DNA of 64,000 nt from positions 3,886,439 to 3,950,438 of the forward strand of contig NZ_CP036150.1 of the NCBI RefSeq assembly GCF_008329965.1, read 5' to 3'. The stretch is from Oceanispirochaeta crateris. Lineage in GTDB: Bacteria > Spirochaetota > Spirochaetia > DSM-2461. Position numbers and translations under genes: made by a program. Within the stretch, counting starts at the first letter, position 1. The number at the start of each line of letters is the position of its first letter. The notes below the pieces were generated by a model that saw only the letters and a list, made by a program, of their open reading frames with translations, did not search any database and was not told the DNA's origin. This document shows, in pieces, positions 47,673-57,032 of the stretch.

Positions 47673-50600
47673 TTACATAATTTCTCCCATCTTCTTGAAG
47701 AAATCCCATCTGTGTTTAGCATCAGCTTCTGCTTCGGCAAATAGTGCTTCAGCTTCATCTGGCGCAGTTTTGAGCAGAGCGGTATATCTTCTTTCACTGC
47801 GGATAAAGTCCTGATAGCTTTCTGTGGGTTCTTTACAGTCCCAGGAAAACTTCTTTCCTTCTTCCATGGCAGGGTTATAGCGATACAGTGGCCAGTAACC
47901 ACATTCTACAGCTCTTTTCTCTTCAAGCTGTGTCTTAGACATGTCGATGCCGTGGGCAATACAGGGTGCATAAGCAAAAATGATAGAAGGACCATCAAAT
48001 GCTTCTGCTTCCATGATAGCTTTCTGAGCATGTGCTCTGTTGGCTCCCAGGGCAATGGATGCTACATACACATATCCATAACTCATGGCCATGATATTCA
48101 AGTTCTTTTTACCCAGTCTCATACCAGCGTTGGCAAATTTGGCAACTGCACCAATCGGTGTTGCTTTAGAAGCCTGTCCACCAGTATTGGAATATACTTC
48201 AGTATCAACAACAAGGATGTTTACATTTTTACCAGCAGCCATTACATGGTCAACTCCACCGAATCCGATGTCGTAAGCCCAACCGTCACCACCAATGATC
48301 CATACAGATTTATCTACAAAGTAGTCCTGAAGTTCAATGATTTTAGCCATGGTCTCATCGCCGGCCGCATCCGCAGGCAGAGCTGCTTTAACAGCATCCT
48401 GTGCATCAATGGCTTCCTGTGTTTTTTCATCCCATAGAGCAAGAGACGCTTTCAATGCTGAAGTCAGTTCAGGAGTAGTTCCTGCTGCCAGCAGATCATT
48501 TACTTTTCTTTTCAAAAGAGTTCTGTTTGAATCAACACCTAGTCTCATACCGAAACCATATTCTGCGTTGTCTTCAAAAAGAGAGTTACCCCAGGCGGGT
48601 CCTCTTCCTGCTTCATTTTTACAATAGGGGATTGTGGGGAATGTACCACCGTAAATGGAAGAACAACCTGTTGCATTCGCAGCCAGCATGTTTCCACCAC
48701 AAATCTGAGTTACCAGTTTGACATAGGGTGTTTCACCACAACCTGCACAAGCTCCGGAGAACTCAAACAAAGGTCTGCGGAACTGCATACCCTTAACATT
48801 GGTTTCGGATGATCCATCGAGAGCTCCGTAAGGGAGGGGTTCAAAGAATTTTTCGTTTTCTTCTTCACCAATGGCTCTTTCTTTATCCAGAGTAGACCAT
48901 ACAAGGGCTTTTCCCTTGGCGGGGCAGGTTTCAATACAAACACCGCATCCCTGACAGTCATCGGTGTAAACCTGAATCTTGTACTGCAGTTCCATGGTCT
49001 TGGAGGCTTTGTATTTTACAGAGTTAAAAGTTTCGGGTGCACCGCTCAGGTCTTCAGGTTTAATCTGCTTAGCACGGATTGCTGCGTGAGGACAGGACTG
49101 AACACACTGATTACACTGGATACAAACTTCTGATTCCCAGTGGGGAACTCTAGGAGCAACACCACGTTTTTCAAGCTTAGTGGTACCTGTGGGGAGAACA
49201 CCGTCGAAGCTCATGTGAGAAACGGGGATGTCATCACCTTTCTGATGCATAATTTTTTCAATGATATTCTTTGTGAAATCATCAGAATCTTCTGCAATCA
49301 GTCTAGGTGGTTCATATGATTTTGTGATGGTTGCTGGTACTTTTACTTCGATCAGAGCCTCTCCGGCTTTGTCTACTGCGTTCCAGTTCATCTTAACAAT
49401 ATCTTCACCCTTTCTGCTGAAGGTCTTTTTAATGGCAGTTTTCATCAGCTCGATTGCCTGAGCTTCAGGAAGAACACCTGAAATCTTAAAGAAGGCTGCC
49501 TGGAGAACTGTGTTTGTTCTGTTACCAAGTCCTACTTCCTCAGAAATCTTCAAAGCATTCATAGCATAGAAACGAACTTTTCTATCGATGATAATCTTCT
49601 GTTCTTTCTCAGTCAAACTGTTGAAAATCTCATCAGCAGGAAGTTCGGTGTTCAGCAGGAATACTCCATTTTCCTTGATGGGACCCAGCATGTCGTAGCG
49701 ACCCAGGTAGGCAGGATTGGAACATGCAACAAAGTCTGCAGCATCATTTAACCAGGGCATATTTACAGAAGACTTACCGAATCTCAGGTGAGAAGTTGTA
49801 ACACCACCTGATTTCTTTGAGTCATAGGCAAAGTAAGCCTGGGCATTCATGTCGGTGTTGTCACCAATGATTTTGATGGAGTTCTTATTGGCACCAACTG
49901 TACCATCAGAACCAAGACCCCAGAACATACCGCTGAAGATATCTGAAGGAGCAACATCAATAAATTCTTTGACTTCAATTGACTTGTGGGAAACATCGTC
50001 GGTGATACCTACGGTGAATCCGTGGAAGGCTTTACCATCAAGGTGATCGAAGATGGCTTTTACATGAGAAGGGTTGAACTCTTTGGAGGACAGACCGTAG
50101 CGTCCACCGATGATTTCGATATCTTTGTCTTTCAGTACAGTGACAACATCTTTGTACAAAGGCTCACCCAGTGATCCGGGTTCTTTTGTTCTGTCCATGA
50201 CAGCAATTTTCTTACAGCTGGCTGGAAGAGCATCGATAAATGCACTGGCAGAGAAAGGTCTGTACAGTCTGACCTTGATAACTCCGACTTTTTCACCCTT
50301 GGCGTTGAGGTATTTTACAGTCTGTTCTGCAGTATCACAACCAGATCCCATGATGATGATGACTTTTTCGGCATCGGGAGCACCAACATAATCAAACAGG
50401 TGGTACTGACGGCCAACATGTTTTGCCAGGAGGTCCATGTATTCCTGAACAACACCAGGAATTGAATCATAGATATTATTGGTTGTTTCTCGACCCTGGA
50501 AGTATACATCGGGGTTTTGAGCAGCCACTTTTACAACGGGTTTTTCAGGTCTCATCCCTCTGGCCCGGAATCTTTCAATATATTTGGGTTCGATCATTTC

Positions 50601-51182
50601 TTTGATCGTATCGTAAGAAATTTCTTCAACTTTCTGAATTTCATGTGAAGTTCTGAAACCGTCGAAGAAGCTCAGGAAAGGGACTTCTGTTTTAAGTGTT
50701 GCAAGGTGTGCTACAACAGCCATGTCCATAGTTTCCTGAATAGATGAAGCAGCAGTCATGGCAAAACCTGTGTTGAGACAGGACATAACGTCTGCATGGT
50801 CTCCGAAAATGGAGAGAGACTGTGCGGCCAGTGATCTGGCGGAAACATGGAAAACAGTCGGGATCATTTCACCGGCAATCTTATGCATGTTGGGGATCAT
50901 CAGAAGAAGACCCTGTGATGCTGTAAAGGTGGTGGTTAATGCACCTGCAGAAAGAGATCCGTGAACGGCACCGGCAGCACCGGCTTCAGACTGCATTTCC
51001 AAGACATCGACTTTTTTGCCGAAGACATTTTCTCTGCCCTGGCTGGCCCAGGAATCAGAATACTCACCCATGGGAGAAGAAGGTGTGATAGGGAAAATAG
51101 CGGCAACTTCACTGAAGGCGTAGGCTACATGTGCTGCAGCCGCATTCCCGTCAATGGTGACCATTTTTTTCTTGTTTGACAT
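47673..51182 (-). CDS. nifJ: Pyruvate:ferredoxin (flavodoxin) oxidoreductase
   Basis: A 1,169-residue homodimer-type PFOR that oxidatively decarboxylates pyruvate to acetyl-CoA, CO2 and reduced ferredoxin. The N-terminal pyrimidine-binding domain starts TIDGNAAAAHVAYAFSEVAAIFPITPSSPMGE. Two ferredoxin-type clusters appear as CIQCNQCVQSCP and CQGCGVCIETCP, and a proximal cluster as ACAGCGE with later Cys. The thiamine-diphosphate motif is GGDGWAYDIGFGGVDHV. AAGGAA precedes the ATG. It is a single-gene unit. With the hydrogenase-like sensor, it points to fermentative, strictly or nearly anaerobic metabolism. Confidence 0.97.
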   Translation of the reverse strand: MSNKKKMVTIDGNAAAAHVAYAFSEVAAIFPITPSSPMGEYSDSWASQGRENVFGKKVDVLEMQSEAGAAGAVHGSLSAGALTTTFTASQGLLLMIPNMHKIAGEMIPTVFHVSARSLAAQSLSIFGDHADVMSCLNTGFAMTAASSIQETMDMAVVAHLATLKTEVPFLSFFDGFRTSHEIQKVEEISYDTIKEMIEPKYIERFRARGMRPEKPVVKVAAQNPDVYFQGRETTNNIYDSIPGVVQEYMDLLAKHVGRQYHLFDYVGAPDAEKVIIIMGSGCDTAEQTVKYLNAKGEKVGVIKVRLYRPFSASAFIDALPASCKKIAVMDRTKEPGSLGEPLYKDVVTVLKDKDIEIIGGRYGLSSKEFNPSHVKAIFDHLDGKAFHGFTVGITDDVSHKSIEVKEFIDVAPSDIFSGMFWGLGSDGTVGANKNSIKIIGDNTDMNAQAYFAYDSKKSGGVTTSHLRFGKSSVNMPWLNDAADFVACSNPAYLGRYDMLGPIKENGVFLLNTELPADEIFNSLTEKEQKIIIDRKVRFYAMNALKISEEVGLGNRTNTVLQAAFFKISGVLPEAQAIELMKTAIKKTFSRKGEDIVKMNWNAVDKAGEALIEVKVPATITKSYEPPRLIAEDSDDFTKNIIEKIMHQKGDDIPVSHMSFDGVLPTGTTKLEKRGVAPRVPHWESEVCIQCNQCVQSCPHAAIRAKQIKPEDLSGAPETFNSVKYKASKTMELQYKIQVYTDDCQGCGVCIETCPAKGKALVWSTLDKERAIGEEENEKFFEPLPYGALDGSSETNVKGMQFRRPLFEFSGACAGCGETPYVKLVTQICGGNMLAANATGCSSIYGGTFPTIPYCKNEAGRGPAWGNSLFEDNAEYGFGMRLGVDSNRTLLKRKVNDLLAAGTTPELTSALKASLALWDEKTQEAIDAQDAVKAALPADAAGDETMAKIIELQDYFVDKSVWIIGGDGWAYDIGFGGVDHVMAAGKNVNILVVDTEVYSNTGGQASKATPIGAVAKFANAGMRLGKKNLNIMAMSYGYVYVASIALGANRAHAQKAIMEAEAFDGPSIIFAYAPCIAHGIDMSKTQLEEKRAVECGYWPLYRYNPAMEEGKKFSWDCKEPTESYQDFIRSERRYTALLKTAPDEAEALFAEAEADAKHRWDFFKKMGEIM

Positions 51183-51336
51183 ATGAAAAATTCCTTAAAA
51201 TTAGAATAGTTTTGACCCAGATATATTAAAACTTATGGGAAGAGAGCGCAAGGGCTACCATGGGTGTACAGCCTAAAAGTGAGTATGAAATTATCGAAAC
51301 ATCATTCTTGAGTTGATTTCTTAGGAATTCTGTGCA

Positions 51337-52908
51337 TCAGCGGTAGAGCAGGCGGAAAAACTCTAGCCTTGAAAACTCTCTTTGGAGGCTTCTATCAACA
51401 GTTTCTTCCTCCCCCTCTTCTTCCTTCATTCCTTTATACGGGTGTTCAAAAGACTTCAGTATTCTCATAAATGCCTTCTGGTAGGCATCATCACCATAAT
51501 TTTCATAAATCAAATTTTCTTTGTCTGAAACTTTCAAGGACTTGAGGCTTTCGATCTTTTCCAATAGGGGAGCATTCAGATCTCTGCATTCAGAAACAAA
51601 CCGGGGGCTTTGGCATTTTTCCAGAAATGAGAATTGGTCTGTGGGAGGGAGATAGGAAAAATCAACAGATTCTTCTGTTAACAAAAGGTGAAGATCATTA
51701 TGTAGCTTTTCTTTTATTCCAGACGGGAGATACGCCTTAAGTTCATCCAGGCGGCGGCCGTAGTCTTTCTGCAACTGTTCTTTCAAGGGAGTATCCAGAG
51801 GAACAAGTATAGAATCATAGAGATGAGCAGGATAGTCCTTCATGAGGGGAGTGAAGCCTTCCATTATGTCCAGCTGTCTTGCCAGCAGCGGTTTTTGCCA
51901 AACAAGGGCGTTGAGGTACATATAACCAAAACCTTCCTGAACGGAAGATGAGAATATCAGGTCACTACCGCTGATCATCTCCTGGTAACTGATGTCGGCT
52001 TCGGCAGGTAAAGTTCCTGTTCCCCAGAAGCCGGGGATCAGTCCCCGTGCAAATGCCTTTTCACATAGATCGGAATACTTTTTTTCCTGAACAGATATTC
52101 CTGGAAGGGTCAGAATCAGATTGACGGGATCTTTGAGCAGATTGCACAAGAAGCCACCCTCTAGAACATTTTTCCGCCTTATGGACCGTACCGGGTATAA
52201 CCAAAGTTCTCCTTCTGGATCAAATTTACTTTCCATGGGCGCATTGGCTTTCAACTTCTGCTTGAGTTCTGGTTTGTTGATTGATTTTTTTGATGGATTC
52301 TCTTGTAGAGGAACTGGATTTTCGAGGAGGTGTATCCTTCCTTCTGTCATTCCAGCGTCTTTCATGATTTTGAAATCACGGACATTGATCACACAATATT
52401 TAAGGCTTTCCGATGAAGGGTACAAAGAACCGGGAAGATTTGTTTTTAATTCGTTTAGATTGGAATAACGGGCGCATTCGGGAAAGTCGTGAATTTGATA
52501 GATCATTTTCTGTTTTCCTTCACGGGCAATGCTGTTTAGAGCTGATGTGAAGGCCCAGTTTTTTCCCAGTTGGTAATTGTGTATCAGCCAAATGGAGTCT
52601 GATGAACCATATTTCCTCATCAGGAGATCCTTGAGGCTTTCGGGGCTGAGGGGGTCTTTCTGGTTGCTTCTGTAATCCAGTTCGGGTAAGACTTCAAGGC
52701 TTATGGGAGTATTCGTTCTTTCCCGGTTCAAACTGTGGATGGAATCCTGCATCTTATTGGTATTTTCTTTTTTCCCGCAGAGGATCTTTATGGATTTAAT
52801 CATTTCTAATCCGGCCAGTGGGGGGAGAGAGTGCTTTATTACATCGGTAACTCCACCGGGAAGGAGGTGGTAATGGATGATAATCAGATCAATCTTTTTG
52901 TCTTTCAT
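51337..52908 (-). CDS. Glycosyltransferase-like protein (GT-B, family 4-like)
   Basis: About 523 residues from ATG 52908, which has GAGGA eight bases upstream; the frame opens earlier, inside the ribosome-binding site. The N-terminus (LIIIHYHLLPGGVTDVIKHSLPPL) and the C-terminal half (SGSDLIFSSSVQEGFGYMYLNALVWQKPLLARQL, with the E-x7-E-like donor site) fit GT-B retaining glycosyltransferases. The last 150 residues are charged and helical and not recognised. Acceptor and donor are unknown. It has no signal peptide and stands alone. Confidence 0.65.
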   Translation of the reverse strand: MKDKKIDLIIIHYHLLPGGVTDVIKHSLPPLAGLEMIKSIKILCGKKENTNKMQDSIHSLNRERTNTPISLEVLPELDYRSNQKDPLSPESLKDLLMRKYGSSDSIWLIHNYQLGKNWAFTSALNSIAREGKQKMIYQIHDFPECARYSNLNELKTNLPGSLYPSSESLKYCVINVRDFKIMKDAGMTEGRIHLLENPVPLQENPSKKSINKPELKQKLKANAPMESKFDPEGELWLYPVRSIRRKNVLEGGFLCNLLKDPVNLILTLPGISVQEKKYSDLCEKAFARGLIPGFWGTGTLPAEADISYQEMISGSDLIFSSSVQEGFGYMYLNALVWQKPLLARQLDIMEGFTPLMKDYPAHLYDSILVPLDTPLKEQLQKDYGRRLDELKAYLPSGIKEKLHNDLHLLLTEESVDFSYLPPTDQFSFLEKCQSPRFVSECRDLNAPLLEKIESLKSLKVSDKENLIYENYGDDAYQKAFMRILKSFEHPYKGMKEEEGEEETVDRSLQREFSRLEFFRLLYR

Positions 52909-53026
52909 AAGAAAATTCCTCAATCAGGCAGGCTTCTCTTTCATCATAGGTTGTAACAGGTCCTTAGGCAAGAATTCTTTTAAAAGACCAGTGGGAATGA
53001 CTCTTGGGAATGAGAAGAAGATTCTT

Positions 53027-53920
53027 TTATTGCTGGCCGTATCTGTTCTTCAGGATATACTCTGCGGGCCGGTTGTACACAAGGCTGTCCTTGGGAATGG
53101 ACGAGGTGATCCAGACATTCCCTCCTATAACCGTATTTTGTCCAATGCTTGTTGTACCCCCCAGTATGGTTGCGCCTGAGTATATGGTGACATTGTCTTC
53201 GATGGTGGGATGTCTTTTAATGTTGGCTTCCTCTTTTTTCACACTGAGAGCCCCCAGGGTCACCCCCTGATAGACCTTGACGTTACATCCTATGACTGTC
53301 GTTTCTCCAATGACAACGCCTGTGCCATGGTCGATAAAAAAAGACTCACCTATCTGGGCTCCGGGATGAATGTCTATTCCTGTTTTGCGGTGTAGGTGTT
53401 CATTCATCATTCTCGGAATGAGAGGGATGTTCATCTTATAAAGTTCATGGGCCATCCTGTGAACTGTAATGGCTTCCAGACCCGGATAGGACAGGATGAC
53501 CTCCTCTCTGCTTCTGGCTGCAGGATCGCCCTTGAGAGCTGCATTCACATCCTTCAGCGCCATGTCGCGAATTGTGGTGAGAGTTTTTAGGAAGTCAAAT
53601 GTCAGTTGTGAGGCTTCCTCATCATTTTGCGACTGTTCATTTGAGTTCTCCTGGTTCCGGTAGCGTATGCTCTTGCTGATTTCTGCCATGAGGCTCTGAC
53701 AGGATCTAAGGAGTTTCTCTCCAATATTGTAGGAAAGGAATTCCTCTTCCAGTATTTCATTCTCCTGAAACCCAGGGAAAATTATGGATTCAAGGGTTGT
53801 GATGATATTGATGATGCTCTGGCGGGAAGGGAGGTTGGGTCCACTGAGGTGATTGATACCCTCTTTGACTTTGAATGTCTTGATAATATCCTGTGTGATT
53901 TGGTCTATCTCTTTTATCAT
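53027..53920 (-). CDS. cysE: Serine O-acetyltransferase
   Basis: A 297-residue enzyme of the left-handed beta-helix acyltransferase family, making O-acetylserine for cysteine synthesis. It has an N-terminal helical domain (about 1-165) longer than the minimal form. Hexapeptide repeats follow: [56 protein letters not shown] and IGGNVWI. The active-site His lies in FIDHGTG. The start overlaps the patatin stop by four bases (ATGA), so the two genes are one operon. Confidence 0.92.
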   Translation of the reverse strand: MIKEIDQITQDIIKTFKVKEGINHLSGPNLPSRQSIINIITTLESIIFPGFQENEILEEEFLSYNIGEKLLRSCQSLMAEISKSIRYRNQENSNEQSQNDEEASQLTFDFLKTLTTIRDMALKDVNAALKGDPAARSREEVILSYPGLEAITVHRMAHELYKMNIPLIPRMMNEHLHRKTGIDIHPGAQIGESFFIDHGTGVVIGETTVIGCNVKVYQGVTLGALSVKKEEANIKRHPTIEDNVTIYSGATILGGTTSIGQNTVIGGNVWITSSIPKDSLVYNRPAEYILKNRYGQQ

Positions 53921-54780
53921 GCTTCAAGTATCCTTTTCCCCGGTAGAGGCCATGTCAGGGCTTTCTTTATGTCTTTGAGTCTGGCCATCGCTGCTTCCTC
54001 TCCCCGGCGAATACAAGCCTCAATATTTTCAAAATTAAAGCTGGAACGATCCGATTTTATATGCAAGGTCAAGTTTGCCCTGTCTTTACCCGTTCTCTTC
54101 TGAGTCTGGCAGGATGTCAGGTAACTTCTAAACAAGATGGCCAGCGCATTATTCAGTTCGCTCCTTGATGCTGTTTTATAGGCTCCCACATCAATGCCCA
54201 AAACCCGGGAGGGACCAAATTCTCTGGCAATCCAGACGGGGTAGTTATTGATCACAGATCCATCACACAACAGCGAATCGGGCCTCTCCATAGGGGAAAA
54301 AAATCCTGGGTAAGCCATGGACGCATAAGTTCCATCGGACAACAGGCCATCGTGAATAACAATTTCATTGCCTTTCAACAAATCTACTGCATTGCAGTAA
54401 AAGGGAATTTTGGTGTCCTGAAACGTATTCCCCTTGAATATCTCGTCTAAAAATGACCTGATTTTTAAACCATTGTTAATACCCTTTTCTTTCACAAGGA
54501 TACCCAGGGCCTCTTCGGCCTGAAGGAATCGGGTTACGGGATTGTTGAAAGGAATCCTGAAGGTCATTCCCTCCTGAAAATCCATGATATTGATCTCCTG
54601 GGCGATGTCCTCCATTTCACTCACGCTGCTGCCATTAGCCCAGAGGGCCCCTATGATAGCACCCATGGATGTTCCTGCAATAAGATCAGGAATATAACCC
54701 TCTCCGTCCAGAACTTTGAGAACACCCAAATGTGCCATTCCCAAAGCTCCGCCACCGGATAAGACCAGCGACCATTTCAT
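53917..54780 (-). CDS. Patatin-like phospholipase
   Basis: A 287-residue RssA-type patatin. The oxyanion loop is [19 protein letters not shown], the catalytic Ser lies in [12 protein letters not shown] (GxSxG), and the catalytic Asp in [12 protein letters not shown] (DG). It is probably a cytoplasmic lipid acyl hydrolase. No signal peptide is seen. The gene has no ribosome-binding site; TTGACT-17-TATGTT ends six bases before the ATG, implying a leaderless mRNA. It is divergent from the KamA-like gene, with only 55 bases between. Confidence 0.88.
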   Translation of the reverse strand: MKWSLVLSGGGALGMAHLGVLKVLDGEGYIPDLIAGTSMGAIIGALWANGSSVSEMEDIAQEINIMDFQEGMTFRIPFNNPVTRFLQAEEALGILVKEKGINNGLKIRSFLDEIFKGNTFQDTKIPFYCNAVDLLKGNEIVIHDGLLSDGTYASMAYPGFFSPMERPDSLLCDGSVINNYPVWIAREFGPSRVLGIDVGAYKTASRSELNNALAILFRSYLTSCQTQKRTGKDRANLTLHIKSDRSSFNFENIEACIRRGEEAAMARLKDIKKALTWPLPGKRILEA

Positions 54781-54786
54781 GTGATA

Positions 54787-54815
54787 AACATAGAATTCGG
54801 TTTATCAAAAGTCAA
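54787..54815 (-). promoter_or_regulatory. Promoter for a probable leaderless patatin mRNA
   Basis: TTGACT (54815-54810), 17 bases, TATGTT (54792-54787), then six bases (54786-54781) to the ATG at 54780. No Shine-Dalgarno sequence. Confidence 0.6.
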
Positions 54816-54829
54816 GCTTTGAGTATGAT
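54802..54829 (+). promoter_or_regulatory. Promoter for a probable leaderless KamA-like mRNA
   Basis: TTATCA (54802-54807), 16 bases, TATGAT (54824-54829), then six bases to ATG 54836. The -35 is weak, but the -10 is good and no ribosome-binding site exists. It overlaps the divergent patatin promoter. Confidence 0.5.
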
Positions 54830-54835
54830 GCTGGT

Positions 54836-55879
54836 ATGGATGAAACTCATAATAAATCCGGTGAGGCTCTGCCTCACAACATTTCTCTTCAGAGGGATGA
54901 ACAGGGCTGGTTCGAAGCCGAAGGTGACAAACTGGCGTATCAAGGCAATCCTTATTATCTCAACCTGGCATTACAACATGATGGAATAAGAAGACAGCTC
55001 ATTCCCACAAAGCAAGAAATGATGTTTCTGGATACGGAGAGTTCTGATCCCTTATCTGAAGGAATCCACTCGCCAGTTCCCAGAATGATTCACAGGTACG
55101 GAAATCGCGTTGCTGTTCTTGTTACAGATCGCTGTTCTATTCACTGCCGTCATTGTTTTAGACGATCATTTACGGGAAAAGGCCATGCCGATCTGAGTCA
55201 GTCTGAATGTGACAGCATCATCGGCTACATCGAAAATCATAAGGAAATTCAAGAGGTTCTTCTCACTGGCGGTGATCCTCTGACTCTAGGAGACTCATCA
55301 CTGCTTGAGATCCTGAAGCGGTTCAGAACCGTCCGGGATGACCTGATTATAAGGCTGGCCACAAGGATTCCCGCTGTCTATCCCAGAAGGATCAATCCGG
55401 ATCTTCTTCGGGAAATTGGAAGGCTGTCTCCTTTGTGGATGGTGATTCAATTTAATCATCCCGAAGAGCTGACTCCGGAAAGCCGCAGGGCCTTAAGGAT
55501 CATAAGAGAGGCAGGCATTCCTATGGTCAACCAGACCGTACTCCTTAAGGCTGTCAATGACGACTCTGACATTTTGGCCCGTCTGTTTCAGGGACTGCTC
55601 CGCGAAGGGGTCAAGCCCTATTATCTTTTCCAGGGAGATCTGGCTCGGGGAACGTCCCATTTTAGAGTTCCTCTTGAGAGAGGATGGCAGATCATGGATG
55701 AACTCAGAGTTAAAATTTCAGGATTGGCGATGCCAAGCTATGCGGTTGATTTACCTGGAGGTGGAGGAAAGATCCCTCTGAACCGGAGTCTGCTTCTGAG
55801 AACGACAAAAACGGCCTATGTCTTTAAAAATACCGAGGTCGATGGTAGAGAGTATGAATACCCAAGGGAGACAGAATGA
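54836..55879 (+). CDS. KamA-family radical SAM aminomutase-like protein
   Basis: A 347-residue radical SAM enzyme. The [4Fe-4S] motif is CSIHCRHCF (Cys100, 104, 107). The lysine 2,3-aminomutase pattern continues with VLLTGGDPLTL, IRLATRIPAVYPRRI, QFNHPEELTPE, YYLFQGDLARGTSHFRVPLERG and PSYAVDLPGGGGKIPL. It is shorter than classical KamA (about 416) and near the size of EpmB, which modifies elongation factor P. It could be lysine aminomutase or EpmB-like; no efp or partner gene is in the window. The stop overlaps the Nudix start. Confidence 0.85.
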   Translation: MDETHNKSGEALPHNISLQRDEQGWFEAEGDKLAYQGNPYYLNLALQHDGIRRQLIPTKQEMMFLDTESSDPLSEGIHSPVPRMIHRYGNRVAVLVTDRCSIHCRHCFRRSFTGKGHADLSQSECDSIIGYIENHKEIQEVLLTGGDPLTLGDSSLLEILKRFRTVRDDLIIRLATRIPAVYPRRINPDLLREIGRLSPLWMVIQFNHPEELTPESRRALRIIREAGIPMVNQTVLLKAVNDDSDILARLFQGLLREGVKPYYLFQGDLARGTSHFRVPLERGWQIMDELRVKISGLAMPSYAVDLPGGGGKIPLNRSLLLRTTKTAYVFKNTEVDGREYEYPRETE

Positions 55880-56448
55880 AGGATAGTCAGCTGAAATGGA
55901 AGGAGACCGGCCGGGTTAAGGAAGTTTGGAAGGGGCCTATTTTTTCCATTGATCAAGTTCACCGGGAATCACCCGACGGCAGTGTGCACCCCATTGTAGT
56001 CTGTAAGGCTCCAAACTGGGTCACCGTTATTCCAGAGCTTCCTATAAAGGAAGGGGTAAGTGAAGTTTCCTTTTTGATGGTTCGTCAGTTTCGTCATGGA
56101 AGTGCCTCTCTTTCAACAGAATTTCCTGCGGGAGTGGTTGATCCAGGTGAAAGTTCACTCGAGGCCGCTTTCCGTGAATTGAGAGAAGAGACGGGGTTTA
56201 GCGCTGAGGAGATGATTGAGATAGGCAGCATCAATCCCAATCCTGCCTTTATGGACAATGTCTCAACAACCTATCTTGCCAGGGGGTTGAAACATACTCA
56301 CGAACTGGACCTGGATGAAAGTGAATACCTTGAATGGCAAGAGCAGAGCTTTTCGCATATTCTGAACAATATGGGCAGGGGAGAGTATAACAGTGCAATC
56401 ATGGTGCAGTGCTGGTACTGGTATTTGAAATATACAAAACGAATTTGA
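55876..56448 (+). CDS. Nudix hydrolase, ADP-sugar pyrophosphatase-like
   Basis: 190 residues with a perfect Nudix box: G-x5-E-x7-REL-x-EETGF, from GVVDPGE through REETGF. The general shape (WVTVIPELPI ... FLMVRQFRHG ... FPAGVVDPGE) resembles ADP-ribose/ADP-sugar pyrophosphatases. Cytoplasmic. It starts four bases before the KamA-like stop, so it is translationally coupled; why these two belong together is not obvious. The exact substrate is unknown. Confidence 0.87.
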   Translation: MKDSQLKWKETGRVKEVWKGPIFSIDQVHRESPDGSVHPIVVCKAPNWVTVIPELPIKEGVSEVSFLMVRQFRHGSASLSTEFPAGVVDPGESSLEAAFRELREETGFSAEEMIEIGSINPNPAFMDNVSTTYLARGLKHTHELDLDESEYLEWQEQSFSHILNNMGRGEYNSAIMVQCWYWYLKYTKRI

Positions 56449-56490
56449 TTGTGCCTCGAGTACTAAACAAAATTCACATACTGTTCTTTA

Positions 56491-56517
56491 TTGCCATCGG
56501 GAATATTCCCATGGTAA
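56491..56517. promoter_or_regulatory. Imperfect palindrome upstream of the cupin gene
   Basis: TTGCCAT-c-GGGAAT / ATTCCC-ATGGTAA forms a 27-base dyad with one unpaired base and one mismatch. It lies 23 bases before the cupin ATG and could be an operator or a hairpin ending the preceding operon (no T run). Confidence 0.45.
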
Positions 56518-56539
56518 CATCCCCCAAAAGGAGTTTAGT

Positions 56540-56887
56540 ATGTCAATCTTAAAGAATGAGGCCATGAAGACTGTCGAAGTGAACATGGAAGGTGCAAAGA
56601 ACGTCATAAAGCAAACCGCTATAACCGGAGCCGAGGGATGGGACGGCTGGTCCATGCGTATTTTTACCCTAAAGAAAGAGGGGTTCACCCCCTTCCACGC
56701 CCACGACTGGCCGCATATCAATTATATCATCAGCGGAACCGGCACTCTTTTCATTGATGGGAAAGAGCAGTCAGTAAAAGCTGGTGATACGGCTTATGTC
56801 AACGGTGGTGAAGAACATCAGTTTAAAAACGCCGGAAACGATGACTTTTCCTTCGTCTGCATTGTTCCTGAAGAAGGTGATAAATAA
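56540..56887 (+). CDS. Small cupin-domain protein
   Basis: 115 residues forming a single cupin barrel. Motif 1 is PFHAHDWPHINYIISGTGTLFIDG (two or three metal His) and motif 2 is AGDTAYVNGGEEHQFKNAG. AAGGAG precedes the ATG. Small cupins of this kind bind metals and may be isomerases, dioxygenases or ligand sensors; nothing here decides between these. It appears to be a single gene. Confidence 0.8.
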   Translation: MSILKNEAMKTVEVNMEGAKNVIKQTAITGAEGWDGWSMRIFTLKKEGFTPFHAHDWPHINYIISGTGTLFIDGKEQSVKAGDTAYVNGGEEHQFKNAGNDDFSFVCIVPEEGDK

Positions 56888-57032
56888 TCCTTTTTTTATA
56901 CGAGTATCCGGATCTCTTCCTGGAGAGATCTGCTGTATTTCCTACAATTCCAAATCCCGGATGTGACAAAGAGTATTTTGAACTTGTTTTTCTGTCATCC
57001 TACTATAAAGGTATTTAAAAAAGGCTTTGAAT

